Shown here one piece after another: positions 25,902-33,798 of a stretch of 64,000 nt of DNA (the first letter of the stretch is position 1; each line of letters starts with the position of its first letter). The notes beneath the pieces were generated by a model. It saw only the letters and a program-made list of their open reading frames with translations. It was not told the DNA's origin and searched no databases. The DNA is taken from positions 1-64,000 of the forward strand of contig JALHLV010000019.1 of assembly GCA_022844405.1 (NCBI GenBank), read 5' to 3'. A program made the position numbers and the translations under genes. Source of the stretch: Sphingomonadales bacterium (GTDB lineage: Bacteria > Pseudomonadota > Alphaproteobacteria > SMXS01).

Positions 25902-27308
25902 CTATTTTCCGATCATCATGGCGGCGATTTTCTCCAGGCGCGGGCCGAAAGGCGGGCGGAGCGCGCCGCCGAAATTCAGCGCCGACTGCTTGAGCACCGA
26001 CTTGGCGTGGCTGAACGTCCGGAAGCCCGCCTCGCCGTGATAGGCGCCGATGCCGCTGGGGCCGACGCCGCCGAAAGGCAGCTCCTCGACCGCCACATGC
26101 AGCAGCGTGTCGTTGACCGTCATGCCGCCGGCCGTGGTGCGCTCGATCACCCGGCGCTGGGCGGAGGCGTCGTTGCTGAAGTGATAGAGCGCGAGCGGCC
26201 GGTCATGGGCGTTGACGTAGTCGATGGCTTCGCCCAGGTCGCCATAGGTCTTGATCGGCAGCACCGGGCCGAAGATCTCCTCCTGCATCACCTTCATGTC
26301 GTCGGTGGGATCGAAGATCAGGGTCGGCGCGATCTTGCGCTGGTTGCCCAGCTCCTCGCCGCCCGGATTGATCTGCTCGATGCGCGCCCCCTTGGCGCGG
26401 GCATCGTCGATCAGCCCGTTGATGCGCTCGAAATGCCGGTCGGCGACGATCGAGGTGAAATCCGGATTCGCCGCCAGCGTCGGATACATGCTGGCGATCT
26501 GTCCCGACAGGGCACGGCCGAACAGCTCGGCCTTGCCCGCCGGGACGAACGCATAATCGGGCGCGATGCAGGTCTGGCCGGCATTGAGCATCTTGCCCAG
26601 CGCGATGGACCCGGCGGCCTTGTCCAGGTCGTAGTCGCCGCCGACGATGACCGGCGACTTGCCGCCCAGCTCCAGCGTCACCGGCACCAGGTTCTCCGCG
26701 GCGGCCATCATCACCCGGCGGCCGGTGGCGGTGGAGCCGGTGAACATCAGGTGGTCGAATTTCTGGCGGCTGAACTCGGCCGCCACGTCCGGGCCGCCCT
26801 CGATCACCGCCACGCGCTCCTCGCCGAACACTTCGCCCAGCATCCGCGCCAGCAGCGCGGCGACGCCGGGCGTGAACTCGGACGGCTTCAGCATCACCCG
26901 GTTGCCGGCCGCCAGCGCCTGGCCGAGCGGCACCAGCGAGAGCTGGAACGGGTAGTTCCAGGGCGCCATGATGCCGATGACGCCGAGCGGCTGGTAGTAC
27001 ACGCGCGCGCTGGCGAAGGGATGCTGCATCCGGTTGAGCGGGCGCGTGGACGGCTTCATCCACGACGCCAGGTGCTTGGCCGAATGCTTGAGCGACATGA
27101 CCGTGGCCATGGCCTCGGCCAGCAGGGTCTCGTGCCGGCTGCGGTTGCCGAAGTCCTCGCTGACCACCTCGCCCATCCGGTCGCGGTACTTGCGCACCTG
27201 GCCCGCGAGCGCCGCCAGATGCGCCTTGCGGTCGGCCAGGCTGGGCGGCCCGTCGCGCAGGAATGCCTTGCGCTGCAGTTCCAGGACGTCGCCGATCGGT
27301 CGGTTCAT
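25902..27308 (-). CDS. calB: Coniferyl aldehyde dehydrogenase-like enzyme
   Basis: This 468-residue aldehyde dehydrogenase oxidises an aldehyde to the acid with NAD(P)+. The catalytic pair is visible: Glu213 in VTLELGGKSP and Cys247 in NAGQTCIAPDY. The SPVIVGGDYDL and PWNYPFQLSLVPLGQALAAGN segments, together with the C-terminal GGALRPPFG and KIAAMMIGK end, match the coniferyl aldehyde dehydrogenase subgroup rather than betaine or succinate-semialdehyde enzymes. A membrane-associating C-terminus is possible. The ATG has AGGAGG 5 bases upstream. It is the first gene of a six-gene minus-strand run. The physiological aldehyde is not certain. Confidence 0.85.
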   Translation of the reverse strand: MNRPIGDVLELQRKAFLRDGPPSLADRKAHLAALAGQVRKYRDRMGEVVSEDFGNRSRHETLLAEAMATVMSLKHSAKHLASWMKPSTRPLNRMQHPFASARVYYQPLGVIGIMAPWNYPFQLSLVPLGQALAAGNRVMLKPSEFTPGVAALLARMLGEVFGEERVAVIEGGPDVAAEFSRQKFDHLMFTGSTATGRRVMMAAAENLVPVTLELGGKSPVIVGGDYDLDKAAGSIALGKMLNAGQTCIAPDYAFVPAGKAELFGRALSGQIASMYPTLAANPDFTSIVADRHFERINGLIDDARAKGARIEQINPGGEELGNQRKIAPTLIFDPTDDMKVMQEEIFGPVLPIKTYGDLGEAIDYVNAHDRPLALYHFSNDASAQRRVIERTTAGGMTVNDTLLHVAVEELPFGGVGPSGIGAYHGEAGFRTFSHAKSVLKQSALNFGGALRPPFGPRLEKIAAMMIGK

Positions 27309-27449
27309 CGCAGCCTCCTAGGTTCGAGCGGCATTCTACGCGCTGTTACCAGGAAGTAAACGCGGTGGATCGGCGACGCGCCGACCCGTTTTCCGCCGAT
27401 TGGCGTAAACTGTGGATGCGACTCGGGGGGCGAGTGGAAGGCCGGCAGG

Positions 27450-27824
27450 GTGTCGACAAAGCGCATGACGACCAACGACACGCAGGCGGCGCAGCGGGCG
27501 CTAAGACGCATTCGGGTCGTCCACACGGTGGCATGGGCGATCTTCGCCGGATCGATCTTGGCCATCCCGGTCATGACGGCGAGCGGCAGGCTCGCCATCG
27601 CGGCATGGCTCAGCCTGCTGGTCTGGATGGAAGTCGCCGTCCTCGCCGCGAACCGCCTTCGCTGCCCGCTCACGGCGGTGGCCGCGCGCTATACCGACGA
27701 TCGATCGGACAATTTCGACATTTTCCTGCCGGCATGGCTCGCCAGATACAACAAGCACATCTTCGGATCGCTGTTCGCCGCCGGCGAACTGTTCCTGCTC
27801 GCGCGCTGGACGGGAGCCATCTAA
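27450..27824 (+). CDS. Two-helix membrane protein of unknown function
   Basis: A 124-residue protein with two membrane helices (about residues 22-42 and 47-66) and a C-terminal part FDIFLPAWLARYNKHIFGSLFAAGELFLLARW that may form a third amphipathic or membrane segment. Arg/Cys-rich NRLRCPLTAVAARYTDD follows the second helix. I do not recognise the family. The start is GTG 27450, chosen because GGAAGG lies 8 bases upstream; ATG 27465 is an alternative. It is divergent from calB and precedes an ABM-domain gene. Confidence 0.68.
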   Translation: MSTKRMTTNDTQAAQRALRRIRVVHTVAWAIFAGSILAIPVMTASGRLAIAAWLSLLVWMEVAVLAANRLRCPLTAVAARYTDDRSDNFDIFLPAWLARYNKHIFGSLFAAGELFLLARWTGAI

Positions 27825-27853
27825 TCTGACCGTTGAGAAAAGGGAGAGACCGG

Positions 27854-28144
27854 ATGATCGGGATGCTGATCCGCCTGAAGGTGCTCGAACACAAGGTGGC
27901 GGAGTTCGAGACACTGGTGTCGACGCTGGTGGCCAACATCCACGCCAGCGAGCCCGAGCCGAAGATCTACGAGGTGCGGCGGGTGAAGGACCAGCCGCGC
28001 ACCTATGTGTATTTCGTCGCGTTCAAGGACCAGGCGGCCAGCGACGCCTATGCCAATGCGCCCTATCACCGGAATGCGGCGCCCTTGATCATGGCCTGCC
28101 TCGACGGCGACCCGGTCTACGAGACGCTTGAAATGTTCTACTGA
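27854..28144 (+). CDS. Antibiotic biosynthesis monooxygenase (ABM)-domain protein
   Basis: A 96-residue dimeric alpha+beta barrel protein of the ABM type, starting MIGMLIRLKVLEHKVAEFE with the repeated beta-strand/helix pattern KIYEVRRVKDQPRTYVYFVAFKDQAASDAY. Family members range from haem oxygenases to quinol monooxygenases such as YgiN. The Asn, Trp and His residues of haem-degrading members are not obvious, so a cofactor-independent monooxygenase or a non-catalytic role is more likely. AGGGAG lies 7 bases before the ATG. The gene is followed by an OsmC-family gene after about 96 bases. Confidence 0.8.
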   Translation: MIGMLIRLKVLEHKVAEFETLVSTLVANIHASEPEPKIYEVRRVKDQPRTYVYFVAFKDQAASDAYANAPYHRNAAPLIMACLDGDPVYETLEMFY

Positions 28145-28240
28145 TGATCCCGGTCTCGCGGGCGTGTCGCCGGGCGCGGCGCGGTGGACGACGATGACGG
28201 CCGGGACCACAATCGTGGCCGGGTAACGAGGAGATCCGCC

Positions 28241-28729
28241 ATGGCACGAGTGCATGTCGTCCAGAAATCGGCACCCTATCAGGTGGAGGTCAAGGCCGGC
28301 GGATACAGCCTGACCGCCGACGAGCCGCCGGCGCTGGGCGGCGGAGGCACCGGGCCGGCGCCCTACGAACTGCTGCTGGGCGCGCTGGGCGCCTGCACGG
28401 CGATCACGCTGCGCATGTATGCCGAGCGCAAGGGCTGGACGCTGGACGGCGTGACCATCGACCTTACCCACCGCAAGGACGACAAGCGCTCGAAGATCGA
28501 GCGGCGGCTGCATCTGTTCGGCGACCTGGACGGCGAACAGCGCGCCCGTCTCGCCGACATCGCCGAGCGCACGCCGGTGACGCTGACACTCAGGGACGGC
28601 GCCGACATCGACACCATCCTGGCACCGGCCGAGAAGCCGCCCGCCGTGCTGAACCAGCGGCTCGATGAAGCTTTGGAGGAGAGCTTCCCCGCCAGCGATC
28701 CGCCGGCGGTGTCGCCGCGCGTCGACTAG
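28241..28729 (+). CDS. OsmC-family protein with C-terminal LDEALEESFPASDPPA extension
   Basis: A 162-residue OsmC-superfamily protein. The core has VHVVQKSAPYQVEVKAGGYSLTADEPPALGG, PAPYELLLGALGACTAITLRMYAE with one redox cysteine, and a second half where the expected second cysteine is replaced. An added tail, LDEALEESFPASDPPAVS, resembles a short motif seen at the ends of several small proteobacterial proteins. With only one redox cysteine it may not be a classical peroxidase. The ATG at 28241 follows GAGGAG. No clear operon partner is visible. Confidence 0.85.
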   Translation: MARVHVVQKSAPYQVEVKAGGYSLTADEPPALGGGGTGPAPYELLLGALGACTAITLRMYAERKGWTLDGVTIDLTHRKDDKRSKIERRLHLFGDLDGEQRARLADIAERTPVTLTLRDGADIDTILAPAEKPPAVLNQRLDEALEESFPASDPPAVSPRVD

Positions 28730-28839
28730 CAGGCTGCCGAAAAGAGATTTTGGGCTCCGGTAACCAGCGCCGCCCTGGCCCAATAGTCGTTACCGGGCAG
28801 GTCGCTTCCGCGTGCGCGGGAATGGCCACGAAGGAGGTG

Positions 28840-28867
28840 TTGACGGTATCCGTCTCCGTCCTATCTT
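28840..28867 (+). promoter_or_regulatory. Candidate promoter of the arylamine N-acetyltransferase gene
   Basis: TTGACG (28840-28845) and TATCTT (28862-28867) are separated by 16 bases. The predicted start near 28874 leaves a short leader that carries a GGGAG ribosome site before the ATG at 28892. Confidence 0.4.
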
Positions 28868-28891
28868 CTGCCGCGCCGAGGGAGTTTCGCC

Positions 28892-29707
28892 ATGACCGCA
28901 TTCGACGCAGACGCCTACCTGAAGCGCATCGGCTTGGCCGAGCCGCCGGCGCCGACCGTGGAAGGGCTGCAGGCGCTGCAGCGCGCCCAGGTGCTGGCCA
29001 TACCGTTCGAGAATTTCGACATCCTGCTGGGCCGCGGCATCTCGCTGGAGCCGGAAGCGGTGTTCGACAAGCTGGTGCGGCGCCGGCGCGGCGGCTACTG
29101 CTTCGAGATCAACGACCTGCTGCTCTCTGCGCTCCAGGCGTTCGGCTTCGAGGCGCGGGCGCTGCTGGGCCGGGTGCACCTGATGGGCCAGACCACCGGC
29201 CGCTCGCACCAGATCAGCCTCGTCACCATCGATGGCGAGGACTGGATCGCCGACGCCGGCTTCGGCGCGGGAACCGCCCTGGCGCCGCTGAAATTCGTGC
29301 TCGACCAGCCTCAGGCCGTTCCCGGATCGCTGCGCCGCTACGTGGCGGACCCCGTCTTCGGCACCATGCTGCAGGTCGAGACGCCCGAGGGCTGGAGCAA
29401 CCTCTACAGCTTCGACCTGGAGCAGGTCGTCGACGCCGACCGGGCCATGGGCAACTGGTTCACCTCCACCAACCCGCAATCGTTCTTCACCTGGGCGCGG
29501 GTCGCGGCGCGGCAGACGCCGGACGGCCGGGTGACGCTGATGGACTACACCATGAAGGTGCTGGCAAATGGCGAGGAGACGGTCACGCGGCTGGAGGAAG
29601 GCGAGCCCTACCTGACGGCGCTGCGCGACCACTTCGGCATCGAGATCGATACCCCCTATGAGGCGATCAGGCCCATCGTCGGAGACGGCGCGGATTTCTC
29701 GGTCTAA
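28892..29707 (+). CDS. nat: Arylamine N-acetyltransferase
   Basis: A 271-residue NAT that transfers acetyl from acetyl-CoA to aromatic amines or hydrazines. The catalytic triad is visible: Cys70 in RRRGGYCFEIN, His106 in GRSHQISLV and Asp121 in WIADAGFG. The N-terminal helix bundle with VLAIPFENFDILLGR also matches the family. The ATG at 28892 has a GAGGGAG ribosome site 7 bases upstream. A strong hairpin repeat follows the stop at 29718-29815. It may act on xenobiotic amines along with the P450 and Rieske genes, but no substrate evidence is present. Confidence 0.93.
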   Translation: MTAFDADAYLKRIGLAEPPAPTVEGLQALQRAQVLAIPFENFDILLGRGISLEPEAVFDKLVRRRRGGYCFEINDLLLSALQAFGFEARALLGRVHLMGQTTGRSHQISLVTIDGEDWIADAGFGAGTALAPLKFVLDQPQAVPGSLRRYVADPVFGTMLQVETPEGWSNLYSFDLEQVVDADRAMGNWFTSTNPQSFFTWARVAARQTPDGRVTLMDYTMKVLANGEETVTRLEEGEPYLTALRDHFGIEIDTPYEAIRPIVGDGADFSV

Positions 29708-29717
29708 ACCCAGCGAC

Positions 29718-29815
29718 GTCATTGCGAGGAGGCGAAGCCGACGCGGCAACCCAGGCGTTGGTTCAGCCGCGCCGTTGCTTCTGGGTTGCCGCGCCGCTTC
29801 GCGGCTCGCAATGAC
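29718..29815. repeat. Palindromic interspersed repeat between nat and the SnoaL-like gene
   Basis: The outer arms are GTCATTGCGAG (29718-29728) and CTCGCAATGAC (29805-29815), perfect complements. The inner arms CGCGGCAACCCAG (29742-29754) and CTGGGTTGCCGCG (29781-29793) are also perfect complements. The whole can fold into one long hairpin. The CATTGCGAGG...CGCAATGACGGG type is familiar as a dispersed repeat in several Alphaproteobacteria. It lies in the 116-base gap between convergent genes and could also act as a bidirectional terminator. Confidence 0.8.
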
Positions 29816-29823
29816 GGGGAAAA

Positions 29824-30378
29824 TCAGCGCCTCGTGAACTGCCAATACAGCGGGTGATCCGGACCCAGCCTGCCGCGGTCGTTGAGCGCCGCGGCGAAGC
29901 CTTCGACATGCTCGGTACGGGTCAGGTCCGAGAACCGGAAATCGCAGATCAGCACCCGCTTCGCCACCCGCCATTCGCCGCCGCGCTTCTCGAAATCGTC
30001 CAGGTAGCGGCCGCCGATGAACTGGATCTCGGTGTCGCCGGCGATGTTGAGGGTGGTGCTGCCGCCGAGGAAATAGCATTCCGCCCGGGCCGCGTTCGCG
30101 CCGGTCAGGCTGACGCTCTGGCCTGAGATGGCGTGCCACGGCCGGCAGCCCGACCCCCGGCTGATGGTGACCAGTACCTTCACGAACTCGTCGCCCCGGC
30201 CCACGAAGAAGCCGTAGTCGATATCGGCGTCGGGCCAGAACACCTGCGACAGCAGCGCCTCGTCGTCCCAGTCCAGCGCCCTGCCGTAGCGCACCTGCTG
30301 GTCGCGGATCGCCTGCAGGTCGTCCAGCTCGGCGAGACGCCGCGCCATGGACTCAATGTCGTAGGTCGTCGTGCTCAT
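29824..30378 (-). CDS. SnoaL/NTF2-like fold protein
   Basis: A 184-residue protein of the SnoaL_4 type, starting MSTTTYDIESMARRLAELDDLQAIRDQQVRYGRALDWDDEALLSQVFWPDA. That is the typical opening of members of this family, which are ligand-binding dimers that include polyketide cyclases, dehydratases and small-ring hydrolases. The cone-shaped fold is supported by GGSTTLNIAGDTEIQFIGG and GEWRVAKRVLICDFRF strands. No catalytic dyad can be fixed from sequence. It is divergent from the LLM oxidoreductase gene across about 120 bases. Confidence 0.8.
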   Translation of the reverse strand: MSTTTYDIESMARRLAELDDLQAIRDQQVRYGRALDWDDEALLSQVFWPDADIDYGFFVGRGDEFVKVLVTISRGSGCRPWHAISGQSVSLTGANAARAECYFLGGSTTLNIAGDTEIQFIGGRYLDDFEKRGGEWRVAKRVLICDFRFSDLTRTEHVEGFAAALNDRGRLGPDHPLYWQFTRR

Positions 30379-30497
30379 GCGTCCTCCCCGGAACTAGAGC
30401 CGGACCGCCACCTTACCCGGCGGCGCTCCCAATGACGTTTCATCGTCTTCCCCAGTTGGCTAGGATGATCCCGTCGGGGACCGGGGAGAAGCACTAA

Positions 30498-31412
30498 ATG
30501 AGCGGCTTGACGCTGAGCGTGATCATCACCAGCCAGGACTGGGCGACCCCGCATCTGGCCGAGATCGACGCCACCGCGCTGCACGGCCTCTACATCGCCG
30601 ACCATCCGTCGTTCCCGGTCACCGAATCCTGGACCTGGCTCGCCTATGCGGCGGCCAGGACCAGCCGGATCAAGCTCGGCACCCATGTCACCGGCGCGCC
30701 GTTCTACCACCCGACCCGGCTGGCCAAGCAGGTGGCGAGCGTCGACGTGCTGTCGGGCGGCCGCGCGATCCTGGGCATCGGCACCGCCTATGAGGTGGCC
30801 GACTTCATGCCCTACGGTTTCCCAATGCCGGGCTTCAGGGACCGGGTCGACTTCCTCGAGGAGACCATCGTCATCCTGAAACAGCTGTTCACCGGCAGGA
30901 TCGACGGGTTCAGGGGCAAGTTTCACACCTATGAGGGCGAGGCCGACTTCGCGCCGCTGCCGGTGAACGGCAGGGTGCCCATCTGGATCGGCCTTAACAA
31001 GGCCGGTCTTGCCATGCAGGTGGCGGCGCGCCACGCCGACGCGATCAACACCTGGCAGCTTTCGCCGCTGCAGGTGCGGGAGATCGCCGGGCCGCTGAAG
31101 GAAGCCGTCGAAAAGGCGGGCCGTAAGCCCGAGGACGTGGCGATAACCTGCGACCTGGTGATGGCCCGCGGCGCCGACGAAAGCGGCGCCGAGCAGCTCG
31201 TCCACCGCATCCGCGACATGGCCCGGGGCTGGGGCCGCAAGGATTCCGTCACCGAATGGGGCGTCGGCGGCGTCCTCCACGGCGACGGCGACGCCATGCT
31301 GGAGCAGCTCGACCGGTTCAGAGAGGTGGGGTGCACGGAGGTTACCGTGTCGTGCTCGAATATCGAGGATCTGCGCTGGGTCAACGAGAACGTGGCGAAG
31401 CGACTGTCGTGA
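30498..31412 (+). CDS. LLM-class (luciferase-like) flavin-dependent oxidoreductase
   Basis: A 304-residue TIM-barrel protein of the luciferase-like monooxygenase/F420-FMN family. Visible family blocks are TRLAKQVASVDVLSGGRAILGIG, TAYEVADFMPYG, RVDFLEETIVILKQLFTG and VPIWIGLNKAGLAMQVAARHADAINTW. It may use FMN or F420; the sequence does not decide. The GTG start of the GGCT-like gene overlaps its TGA, so the two are co-translated. Substrate unknown. Confidence 0.88.
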   Translation: MSGLTLSVIITSQDWATPHLAEIDATALHGLYIADHPSFPVTESWTWLAYAAARTSRIKLGTHVTGAPFYHPTRLAKQVASVDVLSGGRAILGIGTAYEVADFMPYGFPMPGFRDRVDFLEETIVILKQLFTGRIDGFRGKFHTYEGEADFAPLPVNGRVPIWIGLNKAGLAMQVAARHADAINTWQLSPLQVREIAGPLKEAVEKAGRKPEDVAITCDLVMARGADESGAEQLVHRIRDMARGWGRKDSVTEWGVGGVLHGDGDAMLEQLDRFREVGCTEVTVSCSNIEDLRWVNENVAKRLS

Positions 31413-31837
31413 CCCGTCTCTACTTCGCCTATGGCCGCAACATGCATCCGGAGATCATGCCCCGGCGATGTCCGGCGGCCGGGTTCGTCGGCACGGCGGT
31501 GCTGCCCGATCACCGGCTGCTGATCAACGCGCGCGGTGTCAGCACGGTCGTGCCCGAGACGGGCAGCGAGGTGCACGGCGTGCTGTGGCGGCTGACGCCC
31601 GTGTGCGAGGCGGCGCTCGACGAGATCGAGGGCGTCGCACGCGGCAGCTACCGCCGGGACGTCGTGCGGCCGGTGACGAACTTCGAGGTCATGGAACCGG
31701 CGCTGATCTACATCGCCAGCAACGCCGATCCCAGCCTGCCGCGCGAGGGCTACCTGGAAGCGCTGGAGGAAGCCGCGCTGCATCACGGCTTTCCGGAAGC
31801 CTACCGCCTGTTCCTCGCCGGCCTGCGGATCCCCTAG
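31409..31837 (+). CDS. Gamma-glutamylcyclotransferase-fold (GGCT/AIG2-like) protein
   Basis: A 142-residue GGCT-fold protein. The phosphate-loop-like YFAYGRNM (residues 5-12) replaces the usual YGSNM. The catalytic acid is likely Glu74 in ALDEIEGVARGSYRR. GEVHGVLWRL-like strand SEVHGVLWRLTP is also typical. Members cleave gamma-glutamyl compounds to 5-oxoproline. The GTG at 31409 overlaps the LLM stop (GTGA), which fixes the start. Its 3' end overlaps the convergent radical SAM gene by four bases. Confidence 0.82.
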   Translation: MTRLYFAYGRNMHPEIMPRRCPAAGFVGTAVLPDHRLLINARGVSTVVPETGSEVHGVLWRLTPVCEAALDEIEGVARGSYRRDVVRPVTNFEVMEPALIYIASNADPSLPREGYLEALEEAALHHGFPEAYRLFLAGLRIP

Positions 31838-33432
31838 ACCGAGGGCGCGGCCGCCGCTTCTTCCAGCACCAGGCCGCCACCGCCGCCGGCGAATGCCTTC
31901 AGCTTGACCGGCACGGCGGGCGGGCTGTTGAAATAGGCGTTCTGGTCGTGCGCCATGCCGCCTTCCGGCAGCGCCGGCCACCAGGCGCCCAGGTCGCGCT
32001 CGATCTGGGCCCGGTAGAACTCGGGCAGCACCGTGGAGTCACCGGCGAAGTAGTCCTTCATCGTCCGGTCGCTGTCGAGCAGGCGGCGGACCTTTGTCTG
32101 ATGGGCGACCCGGCTCGACGACGCGGCGCGCACCAGGTTCAGCGACTTGGCGGCGAAGCCTGTGTTGGCGTGCCAGCGGCGCGCCATGGCCTTCGCCGAA
32201 TAGGAGTACTGGGTGATGTCGATGGCCAGGTCGTAGAACCGGTCCCACGTATAGTTCACCGGCACCACGTTCATGGCCCGCGTGCTGTTGAGGAAATGGA
32301 ACGGGAACGGAAGCACCCGCCCGTCGCCCTGCAGCTGCCGGTTCATCGGCGCGGCGCGGCCATAGGACGTCCACAGCGAGTAGGCCGGATAGGCGCCGGG
32401 CGATGCGTCGAGGAACCGCTTGGTCAGCTCGAACGGCTCGTCGCCCTCGTCCTCGTCCAGGCCGAGCACGAAATTGGTCTGCACATAGGGGATGTGCCGC
32501 AGGATCATGTTCACGTGTTCCGACACCTGGCGGACCTTGTCGGCCCCGCTGGCGCGGGTGGCGCGCGACTTGTTGCCATACTCGTACCAGGACTCGACGC
32601 CCGGCAGCATGCCGACGAAGCCGTTGCGGCCCATGCGCTTCACATTGCTCTCGGACAGCAGCGACAGGCTGCTCTCGGCGGCGAAACGTACCGAGCCGGG
32701 CCTGACCGCGCCTTCGATGGCGGTCATGTAGTCGTCGAAACGGACGCCGAAATTGGGGTCGTGCCAGGCGACATAGGGATTCTTCTGGTTGGCCTGCACG
32801 AACCGCAGGTCCTCGGTGATCTGATCGAACGCCATCGGCTGGTAATCGACCGTGGAATCGATGCAGAAGCTGCAGGTGTACGGACAACCCATGGAGCCGA
32901 TCATCGGGATCAGCTTCAGCGTCGGCGCCTTGGCGAGGGTCGGCGCGATGAACTTCCAGCGCTCGCGCACGCCGGGCAGGTGATCCGGCTGGCGGGCGGC
33001 AGACATCTCGCGGCCGAGCGGCCGGTGCCGCGCCCGCTCGTGCAGCAGGTCGGCGAGCAGCGTCTTGTCGGTGAAGCCGAGCACGTAGTCGAAATACTTC
33101 ACCGCGTCTTCCGGATAGCACCGCGCATGCGGCCCGCCGAGGACGGTGATGACGCCCTTGGCCCGGTAGATGGCGCTGACCGCGTAGGCGGCGAGCGCCG
33201 AGCGGGTGAACGCGCCCAGAATCAGCACGTCGGTGTCCTCGACCAGCGAGCCGGTGAGGTCCTCTGTGCCGGTGTAGCAGATGTAGCGGACCTTGTGGCC
33301 CAGCTCCTCGCACCACACGCCCATGACCTGCGGCATGATGCTCGCGTAGTTGGCGTTCATGAGGCGGGCGTAGAGCCGCTTTTGCGGTCCGCGCGTGGCG
33401 AAATCGACGATGGTGATGCGCAATGGCGTCAT
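31834..33432 (-). CDS. B12-binding-domain radical SAM protein
   Basis: A 532-residue protein with an N-terminal cobalamin-binding-like Rossmann domain (about residues 1-130), including VLILGAFTRSALAAYAV and VITVLGGPHARCYPEDA. The radical SAM core follows with the [4Fe-4S] motif MGCPYTCSFC (Cys183, Cys187, Cys190). The cobalamin DxHxxG loop is not obvious, so B12 may not be bound covalently or at all. Such proteins include methylases and ring-forming enzymes acting on unreactive carbons, and the product is unknown. A perfect CGGTATCG dyad lies about 20-38 bases upstream of its ATG. The exported four-cysteine protein is encoded divergently about 366 bases away. Confidence 0.88.
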   Translation of the reverse strand: MTPLRITIVDFATRGPQKRLYARLMNANYASIMPQVMGVWCEELGHKVRYICYTGTEDLTGSLVEDTDVLILGAFTRSALAAYAVSAIYRAKGVITVLGGPHARCYPEDAVKYFDYVLGFTDKTLLADLLHERARHRPLGREMSAARQPDHLPGVRERWKFIAPTLAKAPTLKLIPMIGSMGCPYTCSFCIDSTVDYQPMAFDQITEDLRFVQANQKNPYVAWHDPNFGVRFDDYMTAIEGAVRPGSVRFAAESSLSLLSESNVKRMGRNGFVGMLPGVESWYEYGNKSRATRASGADKVRQVSEHVNMILRHIPYVQTNFVLGLDEDEGDEPFELTKRFLDASPGAYPAYSLWTSYGRAAPMNRQLQGDGRVLPFPFHFLNSTRAMNVVPVNYTWDRFYDLAIDITQYSYSAKAMARRWHANTGFAAKSLNLVRAASSSRVAHQTKVRRLLDSDRTMKDYFAGDSTVLPEFYRAQIERDLGAWWPALPEGGMAHDQNAYFNSPPAVPVKLKAFAGGGGGLVLEEAAAAPSV

Positions 33433-33798
33433 CCGGTGCTCCCCAGGCTAACGGTATCGAACCGATACCGACCGACCGCACCGAGATCCCATCGGACAGA
33501 TGATCTGCGAAAAACCGGCGGAGTCCGGCCTTCGTCGCAACCGGCTTGTGGCCCCGAGAGGGTTTCCCATCGGGCGCGCCGCCGTTGGATTGCTGCCCTG
33601 TTATACCGGGTGTTCGGTATGAAGGCGTACAAAAAAATTGTTGGGCCTATCATTTCCATTTTTATCGGTATTCGTATCGAGATGGAAATAACGCAGAATT
33701 CATCCAGTTGTGTTCAACATGATCCCGCAATGACGATGTTATTCTTCGGATGTTCGCCGCCTTCGGGCTGAGGGCGGCTGGTTCTTGAAGAGGGCAAC
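33433..33798. other. AT-richer control region with repeated CGGTATCG dyads
   Basis: A 366-base gap between the divergent radical SAM and small exported protein genes. Its middle (33600-33760) is clearly less GC-rich than its surroundings. CGGTATCG-AAC-CGATACCG at 33452-33470 is a perfect dyad. ATACCG-N6-CGGTAT at 33603-33620 is a second one using the same half-site. Further half-sites occur at 33666 (CGGTAT) and 33674 (GTATCG). A GCCGCC-N11-GGCGGC hairpin is near 33760. A 50-codon open frame from 33619 has no ribosome site and is not called. Confidence 0.6.
33452..33470. promoter_or_regulatory. Perfect CGGTATCG-AAC-CGATACCG inverted repeat upstream of the radical SAM gene
   Basis: Two 8-base arms separated by 3 bases, ending about 20 bases before the radical SAM ATG. 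Position and symmetry fit a dimeric regulator site, or a leader hairpin if it is transcribed. Confidence 0.5.

Noticed and set aside
28801-28835. TTCCGCG-TGC-GCGGGAA palindrome before nat
   Set aside because: Short and imperfect; may be a decayed copy of a dispersed repeat but not strong enough to call.
33619-33771. Possible 50-residue gene in the AT-richer gap
   Set aside because: No ribosome site, no match to a known product, and it overlaps the dyads; more likely regulatory DNA.
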